DNA from: WTJY01 sp041568735
GTDB taxonomy: Bacteria; Chloroflexota; Anaerolineae; Promineifilales; Promineifilaceae
Assembly: GCA_041568735.1 (NCBI GenBank)
Contig: JBFFZG010000253.1
Span: forward strand, 1-6,882
DNA length: 6,882 nt
Direction of reading: 5' to 3'
Both the position numbers and the translations under genes were made by a program. This document shows, in pieces, positions 1-5,463 of the stretch (position 1 is the first letter of the stretch; every line of letters starts with the position of its first letter). The notes under the pieces were generated by a model, which searched no databases, was not told where the DNA came from, and saw only the letters and a program-made list of their open reading frames with translations.

Positions 1-566
1 GCCCGGTGGCGACCTTCAATCCGAAAGACCAGACCAAACCCGGGTCGGTTGGCATCCCCATCTGGGGGGTTGACGTCCGCCTGGTCGACGCGGAAGGGCA
101 GGATGTCCAGACCGGCGAACTCGGCGAAATCATCATCCGTGGTCACAACATCATGAAGGGTTATTACAAGCGGCCGGAGGCCACAGCCGGCTCGATCAAA
201 GACAACTGGTTTTACAGCGGAGATATCGGCCGGCAGGATGAGGACGGCTACATCTACATCGTCGATCGGGTAAAGGACATGATTATTCGTGGGGGCTTTA
301 ACGTCTATCCGCGGGAAATCGAAGAAGTTCTCATGACCCATCCGGCCGTCAGCCTGGCGGCCGTCGTCGGCGTGCCGCATGAAAGCCACGGCGAAGAGGT
401 TAAGGCCTATATCATTCTGAAGGCCGGCGCTTCGGCAACGCCAGAAGAAATAATCGCCTGGTCCAGAGAAAATATGGCCGGCTACAAGTACCCACGCCTG
501 GTGGAAATTCGGGAATCCCTGCCGATGACCGCCACGGGGAAGATCTTAAAGCGCGAGCTGCGCTGA
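1..566 (+). CDS. AMP-forming acyl-CoA ligase (ANL superfamily), C-terminal fragment
   Basis: This is the 3' end of an adenylate-forming acyl-CoA synthetase, probably acting on fatty or carboxylic acids: acid + ATP + CoA gives acyl-CoA + AMP + PPi. The frame is open to the left edge, so the true start lies outside; the GTG at 6 is not a start, because the codons around it read PVATFN, which fits the usual text just after the YGLSET-type motif. Numbering from codon 6, visible ANL motifs are GELGEIIIRG (37-46), the ribose-binding YSGD (70-73), the hinge and A8 region DRVKDMIIRGGFNVYPREIEE (split around 87-107), and the A10 motif TATGK with the adenylation lysine at 179 (codon 540-542). The C-terminal swinging domain is complete and ends KRELR followed by TGA. 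The chain length of the acid cannot be read from this part. The gene is followed after 22 bp by a strong terminator and is convergent with rpiB. Family assignment is secure; substrate is not. Confidence 0.93.
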   Translation, partial: PVATFNPKDQTKPGSVGIPIWGVDVRLVDAEGQDVQTGELGEIIIRGHNIMKGYYKRPEATAGSIKDNWFYSGDIGRQDEDGYIYIVDRVKDMIIRGGFNVYPREIEEVLMTHPAVSLAAVVGVPHESHGEEVKAYIILKAGASATPEEIIAWSRENMAGYKYPRLVEIRESLPMTATGKILKRELR

Positions 567-588
567 TCCCTCGGCAGCCAGCCGAAAT

Positions 589-623
589 AAAAGGGCGTGG
601 TGACAGATTAACCACGCCCTTTT
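589..623. terminator. Bidirectional intrinsic terminator between convergent genes
   Basis: A perfect inverted repeat has the core AAGGGCGTGGT (591-601) and its complement ACCACGCCCTT (611-621), with a 9-nt loop. Two further A-T pairs extend the stem to 589-623. On the plus strand it runs into a T-rich tail (620-629); on the minus strand the complement of the A-rich 585-592 gives TTTTATTT. It therefore suits termination of both the acyl-CoA ligase gene (plus) and rpiB (minus), which converge here. Confidence 0.92.
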
Positions 624-648
624 TTATTTAAAGTTCAGTGGGTCGGTC

Positions 649-1092
649 TCAGTTTTCCAGGGCCAACACTTTTTCCAGGCGGCGCACAAAGCGCTCCTCG
701 ACCTGAAAATGGGCATCCAGAAAGCCGTTGATCAGCCGGCGGGCCAGGGCCGGCCCGATAATCTGACCGCCCAGGCAAAGAATATTCATGTCGTCGTGTT
801 CGACTCCTTGAACGGCCGAATAAATGTCGTGGCAGAGGCAGGCCCGGGCTCCCTTGATCTTGTTGGCGGCGATGCTGGCGCCAACACCACTGCCGCAGAA
901 GAGAATGCCGCGCTCCCCTTTGCCGGCCACCACCGCCCGGGCCACGGCCGCCGCCGAATCCGGGTAGTCATCGGTCGGGAGATATTCGTAAGCTCCCACA
1001 TCGTGGACTTGATACCCGTTCTTCGTCAATTCTTTTTTCATCTCTTCTTTCAAAGCAAACCCGGCATGATCTGCACCTATGACGACGCGCAT
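649..1092 (-). CDS. rpiB: Ribose-5-phosphate isomerase B
   Basis: Cytosolic enzyme of the RpiB/LacAB family that interconverts ribose 5-phosphate and ribulose 5-phosphate in the non-oxidative pentose phosphate pathway. At 147 residues it has the usual family length. The N-terminus carries the Rossmann-type GADHAG motif with D8 and H9. The active-site loop reads GILFCGSGVGASIAANK, with C66 in the place of the catalytic base cysteine of the E. coli enzyme; the common CGTG form has Ser instead of Thr here, a mild change. H99 matches the ring-opening histidine of E. coli RpiB, and the DDMN segment (100-103) follows it as in the family. The ATG at 1092-1090 is supported by a minus-strand TGAGGG ribosome site 8 nt upstream. 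The gene is divergent from tal, another pentose phosphate enzyme, and convergent with the acyl-CoA ligase gene. An allose-6-phosphate isomerase role is possible for RpiB relatives but nothing here favours it. Confidence 0.96.
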   Translation of the reverse strand: MRVVIGADHAGFALKEEMKKELTKNGYQVHDVGAYEYLPTDDYPDSAAAVARAVVAGKGERGILFCGSGVGASIAANKIKGARACLCHDIYSAVQGVEHDDMNILCLGGQIIGPALARRLINGFLDAHFQVEERFVRRLEKVLALEN

Positions 1093-1100
1093 TTCTTTTT

Positions 1101-1106
1101 CCCTCA
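1101..1106 (-). promoter_or_regulatory. Ribosome binding site of rpiB
   Basis: Read on the minus strand the sequence is TGAGGG, 8 nt before the ATG of rpiB. It is the clearest Shine-Dalgarno site in the window; most other genes here have only weak ones. Confidence 0.7.
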
Positions 1107-1210
1107 GCTCTTATCCGGTGGTTCATCCGGCCATCCCGCGGCCATTTTGCACCCGGCAATGGGTGTACCTGAGCGCCAGCTTGTCTGGAAACGAGGAGCC
1201 CACGGCATGT

Positions 1211-1240
1211 AAGATAAAAATGGCCGGGGGCGCTTGTCAC
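1211..1240 (-). promoter_or_regulatory. Candidate rpiB promoter
   Basis: On the minus strand, GTGACA (1240-1235) lies 18 bp before TATCTT (1216-1211). These match the sigma70 consensus at 5 of 6 and 4 of 6 positions. It would give an rpiB leader of roughly 110 nt. It overlaps, almost base for base, the -35 element of the candidate tal promoter on the other strand. Other weak matches exist in the gap, so this is tentative. Confidence 0.35.
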
Positions 1241-1262
1241 CCACTGCACAAACCGTTAAACT
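1234..1262 (+). promoter_or_regulatory. Candidate tal promoter
   Basis: TTGTCA (1234-1239) is followed after 17 bp by TAAACT (1257-1262), matching the sigma70 consensus at 5 of 6 and 4 of 6 positions with ideal spacing. Transcription would begin near 1269, giving a tal leader of about 57 nt. The -35 element shares its bases with the proposed rpiB promoter on the opposite strand. Confidence 0.42.
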
Positions 1263-1315
1263 GGAAACAAATGGATGTTTAGCTGGCAAATTATGCCACA
1301 AAAATCGAAACAATC

Positions 1316-1322
1316 GAGAGAG
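1316..1322 (+). promoter_or_regulatory. Purine-rich ribosome site deciding the tal start
   Basis: GAGAGAG lies 3 nt before the ATG at 1326 and is followed by an A run. The in-frame upstream ATGs at 1275 and 1293 have no comparable purine tract at a good distance, and the family N-terminus begins at the 1326 methionine, so this site supports the shorter start. Confidence 0.5.
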
Positions 1323-1325
1323 AAA

Positions 1326-2420
1326 ATGAATCCTCTGGTCGAACTGCATGCCTACGGGCAAAGTTTTTGGTACGACAATATCCGACGCCAGTTCCTGAAC
1401 GATGGGACTTTGCGAAAGCTCATCGACGAAGATGGATTGCGGGGTTTGACCTCTAATCCTTCGATTTTTCAAAAGGCGATCGGCACGAGCGATGACTACG
1501 ACGAGCAAATTCGCCGGCTGATTGACGGGGATCGACCGGTCGAGGCGATTTTCGAGGCGCTGGCACTGGAAGACATCGTGGCTGCCTGCGATTTATTTGC
1601 CGCGCTGTATGCGGAAAGCGATGGGGGCGACGGATTTGTCAGCCTGGAGGTTTCGCCGCACCTGGCCCACGACACCGAAGGGACGATCGCCGAAGCCAGA
1701 CGGCTTTTCGCGGCCGTCGACCGGCCAAATCTCATGATCAAGGTTCCGGCCACCCCGGAAGGGATTCCAGCCATCGAACAGCTCATCAGCGAAGGGATCA
1801 ACATCAACATCACCCTGATGTTCAACATGGACCACTACGAGAGCGTGGCCGAGGCCTACATCAAGGGTCTGCGCCGCCTGGCGGCGGCCGGGGGGGACCC
1901 CAGGCAGGTGGCCTCGGTGGCTTCCTTCTTTGTCAGCCGGGTGGACACGGCCGTCGACAAAAAACTGGCCGCGCTGAATGACCCGGCCGCCGAAGCGCTG
2001 CTGGGAAAAACGGCTGTGGCCAACGCCAAGGTCGTCTACCAGCGGTTCAAGGAGCTGTTCCACAGTCCGGAATTCGCCGCCCTTTCGGCCGCTCCCCAGC
2101 GAGTCCTCTGGGCCTCCACCAGCACCAAGAACCCGGCGTATCCAGAAACGATGTATATCGACCAGCTCATCGGTCCAGAAACGGTCAATACCATTCCCCC
2201 GGAAACGGTCGAGGCCTTTCGAGACCGCGGCCGCGTGGCTCCCACTCTGGAAAAGGGAATCGACGAGGCCCGACTGGTCCTTGAAAACATCGAGGAACTC
2301 GGCATTTCCCTCAATGAGATTACCGAGAAGCTGCAGAAGGATGGGGTCATTGCCTTTGCCCGCTCCTTCGATGACCTGATGGCGACCCTGGCCGAAAAAG
2401 TCGCCTCCTTCCGCACCTGA
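1326..2420 (+). CDS. tal: Transaldolase (long, about 365-residue subfamily)
   Basis: Cytosolic enzyme that moves a dihydroxyacetone unit between sedoheptulose 7-phosphate and glyceraldehyde 3-phosphate (giving erythrose 4-phosphate and fructose 6-phosphate) in the non-oxidative pentose phosphate pathway. The protein is 364 residues from this ATG, typical for the subfamily also found in actinobacteria and cyanobacteria and sometimes fused to phosphoglucose isomerase. No such fusion is seen here. Motifs in order: GQSFWYDNI (11-19), GLTSNPSIFQKAI (40-52), VSLEVSP (105-111), LMIKVPAT with the Schiff-base lysine K139 (codon 1740-1742), NITLMF (161-166), ASVASFFVSRVDT (196-208), and STSTKNPAYPETMYIDQLIGP (split over 264-284). 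The frame also opens at ATG 1275, adding 17 residues, but the family N-terminus MNPLVELHAYGQS starts at 1326. The gene is divergent from rpiB and is followed after 31 bp by the cNMP-binding gene, so it probably heads a transcription unit. Confidence 0.95.
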   Translation: MNPLVELHAYGQSFWYDNIRRQFLNDGTLRKLIDEDGLRGLTSNPSIFQKAIGTSDDYDEQIRRLIDGDRPVEAIFEALALEDIVAACDLFAALYAESDGGDGFVSLEVSPHLAHDTEGTIAEARRLFAAVDRPNLMIKVPATPEGIPAIEQLISEGININITLMFNMDHYESVAEAYIKGLRRLAAAGGDPRQVASVASFFVSRVDTAVDKKLAALNDPAAEALLGKTAVANAKVVYQRFKELFHSPEFAALSAAPQRVLWASTSTKNPAYPETMYIDQLIGPETVNTIPPETVEAFRDRGRVAPTLEKGIDEARLVLENIEELGISLNEITEKLQKDGVIAFARSFDDLMATLAEKVASFRT

Positions 2421-2451
2421 GACAGGAGCTCCTTTCGATCCAGGTCGACCC

Positions 2452-2994
2452 GTGAGCACGACCGCCATGCCAGCCGATATTGAGAGCCCTATTCACGAGA
2501 TTCTGATCGGGACAGAGCTGTTCACCGATCTCGATCCGGCGCAGATTGACGATATCGCGGCGATCTGTGATGTGATCAAGCTGAGAAATGGGGAGACGCT
2601 GTTCGAGGAAAACACCGCCAGCGACGAGATGTACGTGGTCGGCCGGGGCCTGGTCGAAATTCAGGTCGATCCCAATCTCGTCAGCCAGGCGGCCGGTCTG
2701 CAGCCGGTCACGATCGCCGAACTCGTCCCGGGAGACCTATTCGGAGAAATGTCCCTGGTCGACCAGGGGCTGCGGTCGGCTTCGGCCATGGCGGCTGAGG
2801 AAGGGACGGTGCTTCTGCGGATTCCACGGCAGCCCCTGCTCGACCTCTGCCGGCGTCAGCCGGATCTCGGCTTTACCCTGATGTACAACCTGGCGACTGA
2901 TATGGCCCTCAAAATACGCAACACCGGGTTGACCCTGCGCCAGTACCAGCTGCAGCTGATGTATCGGTCCAATCAAGCAAACGATCCCCTGTAA
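2452..2994 (+). CDS. Stand-alone cyclic-nucleotide-binding-domain protein
   Basis: A 180-residue protein that is almost entirely one cNMP-binding (CRP/cAMP receptor type) beta-barrel domain. Residues 22-60 (ELFTDLDPAQIDDIAAIC and following) form the entry helices and first strands; the phosphate-binding cassette is FGEMSL (97-102) followed by R108-S109-A110, which retains the Glu and Arg that contact the ribose and cyclic phosphate in CRP-like proteins. The rest is a C-helix region to about 165 and a short tail. No helix-turn-helix, membrane segment or enzyme domain follows, so it is not a CRP-type repressor or activator on its own and probably acts through a partner. Start choice: the GTG at 2452 has AGGT 6 nt upstream and is preferred; ATG 2467, five codons in, is the alternative. 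It sits between tal and a glycosyltransferase gene, probably cotranscribed, but that context does not name a partner. The domain is clear; whether it binds cAMP, cGMP or nothing is not known. Confidence 0.87.
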   Translation: MSTTAMPADIESPIHEILIGTELFTDLDPAQIDDIAAICDVIKLRNGETLFEENTASDEMYVVGRGLVEIQVDPNLVSQAAGLQPVTIAELVPGDLFGEMSLVDQGLRSASAMAAEEGTVLLRIPRQPLLDLCRRQPDLGFTLMYNLATDMALKIRNTGLTLRQYQLQLMYRSNQANDPL

Positions 2995-3038
2995 GAGGAC
3001 AGGGCCAGGCCTGTTTCCAGGCTCTGACCAGCAGACCT

Positions 3039-4214
3039 ATGCGAATCGGCTTACTGACCGCCTGTTATGAACCGGTGACCAACGGGGTAACCCGCATGGT
3101 CGCCCTGTACGTCCAGACTCTCCAGGCGTTCGGCCACGAGCCGACGGTTTTTACACTCGGACCCCGGGAATTTCAGCGGAGTGACGGCAGTCTCGTCGTC
3201 TCCCCGGGCGTCCCTCTCGGCCGCAGCGGGTATTTTGCGGCGGCCGGCTACAGCCGCGCTGCCCAGAAGGCCTTAAATCAAATGGACATCCTGCATGCCC
3301 ACCACCTGGGAATGGGCATCGAATTTGCCCGAAGGTACAGCGAACGGCCGCTCGTCTACACCAATCACACTCGCTACGATCTCTATGCCGAAGTCTACAC
3401 CCCCCTCTGGCCGCCCCGCCTGGCCAGGGAAACGGGTCGATTACTGGCCGGCCACCTGTGGTCCCGACGGGCGAACGTGGCCGATGTCATCATTGCACCA
3501 ACCGCAGAAATCGGCCGGACCATGCGCCGCTTTGGCGTCAGCCGGCCGATCGTCGTCATCCCCAATGGCATCGAGCGCGCCTCTTTCGTCGATCCCCCCG
3601 ATCCGTTTAACCGATCGGATTTTTCCTGGGGGTCTGATACCGTGGTTGCGGTCTACTGCGGCCGGCTGGCGGTCGAAAAAAACCTCGACACGCTGCTGGC
3701 GCAGTTTGCCGCAGCCAGAAAAGAAGATCCGCGTCTCCGGCTCCTGCTCATCGGGGACGGCCCCAGCCGGGAAAAGCTGAGAATTCGAGCCAGAGAACTG
3801 GGGCTGACCCGATTCGTCCACATGACCGGTCAGGTCGCTTTCGAGGAGGTCGCCAACTATCTGGCGGCGGCCGATTTTTTTGTCACCTCTTCCCGGAGCG
3901 AGGTCGATCCCCTCACGGTGATCGAAGCGATGGCCGCCGGCCTACCGATCCTCGCCTTTGACTGCGGCTGGGCCCGCGATACCGTGCCACCGGAGGCTGG
4001 CCTGTTGGCCGGGCCGGATCCGCGCGGACTGGCAGCGGGAATGGTCGACCTGGCGGCCGACGCCGGCCGCCGTCACGCGCTGGGCCAGGAGGCTGCGCGC
4101 AGGAGTCTCCGGCGAGATTTCAACGAGACCGCCCGGAAAACGATCGCCCTTTACGAAGCGCTCTTAACCGGGAATCAACCTGCCCTCGATCAACTGGCCA
4201 TATTTTCAGCCTAA
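3039..4214 (+). CDS. Family 4 glycosyltransferase (GT-B fold)
   Basis: A 391-residue retaining glycosyltransferase of family GT4, likely using a nucleotide-sugar donor at the inner face of the membrane. The N-terminal acceptor domain begins MRIGLLTACYEPVTNGVTRM, with the glycine-turn segment typical of GT4, then ILHAHH (84-89) and TNHTRYDLYAEVY (108-120), a pattern seen in glycolipid-forming GT4 enzymes. The linker IVVIPNGIE (171-179) leads to the donor domain with GRLAVEKN (208-215), LLLIGDGP (235-242) and the EX7E motif E288 to E296 in SEVDPLTVIEAMAAGLP, whose glutamates contact the donor. No transmembrane helix or signal peptide is evident. The HAHH and TNHT region suggests a diacylglycerol or similar lipid acceptor, but sugar and acceptor cannot be fixed from sequence. 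The start ATG at 3039 has only a weak ribosome site; it fits because the first beta strand of the fold begins at residue 2. The gene follows the cNMP gene by 44 bp and precedes yraN by 49 bp. Confidence 0.93.
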   Translation: MRIGLLTACYEPVTNGVTRMVALYVQTLQAFGHEPTVFTLGPREFQRSDGSLVVSPGVPLGRSGYFAAAGYSRAAQKALNQMDILHAHHLGMGIEFARRYSERPLVYTNHTRYDLYAEVYTPLWPPRLARETGRLLAGHLWSRRANVADVIIAPTAEIGRTMRRFGVSRPIVVIPNGIERASFVDPPDPFNRSDFSWGSDTVVAVYCGRLAVEKNLDTLLAQFAAARKEDPRLRLLLIGDGPSREKLRIRARELGLTRFVHMTGQVAFEEVANYLAAADFFVTSSRSEVDPLTVIEAMAAGLPILAFDCGWARDTVPPEAGLLAGPDPRGLAAGMVDLAADAGRRHALGQEAARRSLRRDFNETARKTIALYEALLTGNQPALDQLAIFSA

Positions 4215-4263
4215 ACGGCCGGTAATCCAGGGAAAAACGGGAAGATATCTGAGACAATTATCG

Positions 4264-4638
4264 ATGAGCCAGCACAATCAGAAACTCGGCCGCTGGGGGG
4301 AATCCGTGGCGGCAACCTACCTGACCAGCCAGGGCTTTGACATCCTGGCCAAAAACTGGCGCTGCCCACAGGGGGAGATTGACATCGTCGCCCGCCATCA
4401 GGGAACCTGGCATTTTGTCGAAGTGAAAACGCGGCGCGGTCGCCTGGCGGGGTCTCCGGAAGAAGCGATGACCGGCCGCAAAGCTCACCGGCTGGCCCAG
4501 GCGGCCCTGATGTATCTCGCCGAAAATGACATCGACGAAGCCGCCTGGCAGCTCGATTTAATTGCGGTCGAGCTGAATCCCCAGGGGAAGCTTCTGCGCT
4601 GCGAACACTTTCCGTCATTCGTCCAGATTGATTCGTAA
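4264..4638 (+). CDS. yraN: YraN/UPF0102 family nuclease-fold protein
   Basis: A 124-residue protein of the UPF0102 (YraN) family, which has the restriction-endonuclease-like fold related to archaeal Holliday-junction resolvases. The family signature is complete: WGE with E13, AATYL (16-20), NWRCPQGEIDIVA with E38 and D40, and FVEVKTR with E53 and K55, together forming a PD-(D/E)XK-like active site. The middle segment GRKAHRLAQAALMYL (76-90) and the WQLDLIAVEL stretch near 102-111 are also typical. The length is the usual 115-130 residues. The cellular role of YraN proteins is not firmly established; a part in DNA processing is inferred from the fold. In many genomes yraN lies near rnhB; here it follows a glycosyltransferase gene instead. 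The ATG at 4264 has only a weak purine site. The gene is probably the last of the tal-led unit, because a separate promoter follows. Confidence 0.94.
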   Translation: MSQHNQKLGRWGESVAATYLTSQGFDILAKNWRCPQGEIDIVARHQGTWHFVEVKTRRGRLAGSPEEAMTGRKAHRLAQAALMYLAENDIDEAAWQLDLIAVELNPQGKLLRCEHFPSFVQIDS

Positions 4639-4688
4639 CAAAAGGGCCGCTCACCATCTGACCGGCCCCGCCATACGCCCCTGCCCAT

Positions 4689-4716
4689 TTGACAACGCCA
4701 ACCCACACCATACAAT
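4689..4716 (+). promoter_or_regulatory. Sigma70-type promoter of the V4R gene
   Basis: A perfect -35 hexamer TTGACA (4689-4694) is separated by 16 bp from TACAAT (4711-4716), which matches 5 of 6 bases of the -10 consensus. The predicted transcript starts near 4723 and leaves a leader of about 33 nt with GAGGT (4738-4742) before the ATG at 4756. A second TTGACA (4716-4721) begins on the last base of the -10, but has no acceptable -10 partner downstream. Confidence 0.72.
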
Positions 4717-4755
4717 TGACAGCCATTCACGATCCACGAGGTATTTCGGTTCCCC

Positions 4756-5394
4756 ATGGACGCTTTAGAGGGTCAAAATTATTTCTACCCGAACCGCTGG
4801 GCCCGCATTATCCTGACCTCTGCCGAGGAAATCGTCGGCGATAAAGGGGTTACCGCCCTGTTAAATATGGCCGGACTGCCGCAGTACAGCGGCAGCTACC
4901 CTCCGGATAACATGGAGAAAGAATTTTCCTTTACCGAAGTTGGCCGGCTGCAGCAGGCCTTCTGGGATATGTACGGTCCGCGTGGCGCTCGCGTATTCGC
5001 GATTCGCGCCGGCCGCCAGTCGTTTCGCGACGGGCTCACGAGCTTCGGCTCGGTCGCCCGGGCCGCCCAGGTGGCCATGAAGATTGGCTCCCTGGAAACC
5101 CGCATCAAGGCCGGGCTCCATTTTTTTGCCCGCTTTTTCAATACCGTCAGCGACCAGATCGTCCGGGTCGAGGAAGATCAGGATCACTGGTACTGGATCA
5201 TCGAACGAGACCCGCTGTCCTGCGGCCGGGTTTCCGATCGACCGGTCGGCCACCTGGCCATCGGGGTGCTGCAGGGCGCTCTGAACTGGGCCAGCGATGG
5301 ATTGGAATACCGGATCACCCAGACAAAATGCATCAGCATGGGTGACCCGGAAAGTATTTTCGCAATTGAAAAGCAGCCGCAGACCGTCGCCTGA
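4756..5394 (+). CDS. V4R-domain (4-vinyl reductase-like) ligand-binding protein
   Basis: A 212-residue protein with an N-terminal helical region (YPNRWARIILTSAEEIVG, 11-28, through MAGLPQY, 38-44) and a C-terminal V4R domain, the small-molecule-binding module named after bacteriochlorophyll 4-vinyl reductase BchJ and also found in hydrocarbon-sensing regulators and archaeal proteins. The V4R part spans about 60-207: YGPRGARVFAIRAGRQSF (73-90), a central QIVRVEEDQDHWYWIIERDP stretch (134-153), then RPVGHLAIGVLQGALNW (162-178) and KCISMGDPESIFAIEKQ (191-207). Only two cysteines remain, C156 and C192. Related long V4R proteins as I remember them have a CPVCWG-type motif near 152-157 and a cysteine near 200; here those places read DPLSCG and ESIF, so a cysteine-bound metal is less likely. 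No DNA-binding or enzyme domain is seen. It has its own promoter and is followed in the same frame, after 69 bp, by the MutS-like gene. Function is unknown; ligand sensing is inferred. Confidence 0.85.
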   Translation: MDALEGQNYFYPNRWARIILTSAEEIVGDKGVTALLNMAGLPQYSGSYPPDNMEKEFSFTEVGRLQQAFWDMYGPRGARVFAIRAGRQSFRDGLTSFGSVARAAQVAMKIGSLETRIKAGLHFFARFFNTVSDQIVRVEEDQDHWYWIIERDPLSCGRVSDRPVGHLAIGVLQGALNWASDGLEYRITQTKCISMGDPESIFAIEKQPQTVA

Positions 5395-5400
5395 CGACGT

Positions 5401-5430
5401 CCGCGCCTCCCTCTGGCGCGGCCTTCGGGC
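5401..5430 (+). other. GC hairpin and UUCG tetraloop in the V4R to MutS-like gap
   Basis: CCGCGCC (5401-5407) and GGCGCGG (5415-5421) form a perfect 7-bp stem with a 7-nt loop, starting six bases after the V4R stop codon. Directly after it, GCCTTCGGGC (5421-5430) can form a short stem capped by a UUCG tetraloop. No T-rich tail follows, so it does not look like a full intrinsic terminator. It may protect the V4R transcript end or partly reduce read-through. Confidence 0.45.
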
Positions 5431-5432
5431 TC

Positions 5433-5450
5433 ACCGAACGATCGTCCGGT
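5433..5450. promoter_or_regulatory. 18-bp imperfect palindrome ahead of the MutS-like gene
   Basis: ACCGAACGATCGTCCGGT reads the same on both strands except for one mismatched pair (5437 with 5446). It ends 13 bp before the GTG start of the MutS-like gene. The dyad and place would suit a dimeric regulator's operator, or a hairpin covering the ribosome site. No matching second copy was noticed, so function is only suggested. Confidence 0.35.
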
Positions 5451-5463
5451 AAAGACAACTACC

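Noticed and set aside
709..1212. 167-codon plus-strand open frame opposite rpiB
   Set aside because: rpiB on the minus strand has full family motifs and a good ribosome site. The plus-strand frame shows no domain and also runs through the divergent promoter region.
1275..1325. 17-residue N-terminal extension of transaldolase from ATG 1275
   Set aside because: The extension has no family counterpart, lacks a ribosome site, and its ATG lies only a few bases after the predicted transcription start near 1269. ATG 1326 has a purine tract and the expected N-terminus.
1093..1325. Possible small RNA or riboswitch in the divergent gap
   Set aside because: Only a 5-bp hairpin (CACCC 1150-1154 with GGGTG 1161-1165) was found, with no known riboswitch core or terminator tail.
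2424..2450. Short palindromes AGGAGCTCCT and GGTCGACC before the cNMP gene
   Set aside because: Perfect 10-bp and 8-bp palindromes occur often in GC-rich DNA, and nothing else marks them as operator sites. The AGGAG is also too far (more than 20 bp) from the GTG to be its ribosome site.
1593..2468. 291-codon open frame on the minus strand opposite tal
   Set aside because: The plus strand encodes a complete transaldolase with all catalytic motifs. The antisense translation is rich in Gly/Arg/Val with no recognisable domain, a usual by-product of GC-rich codon bias.
2999..3014. ACAGG/CCTGT inverted repeat between the cNMP and glycosyltransferase genes
   Set aside because: A 5-bp stem followed by only a few T bases is too weak to call a terminator or operator.
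4644..4668. GGGCCG/CGGCCC inverted repeat after yraN as a terminator
   Set aside because: The stem is only 6 bp with a 13-nt loop and there is no T tract on the plus strand. A short T run exists only on the minus strand, where no gene ends.
4211..4726. 171-codon minus-strand open frame opposite yraN
   Set aside because: It is antisense to a complete YraN protein with its active-site motifs, and its own translation is low-complexity Pro/Arg/Ser/Gly-rich.
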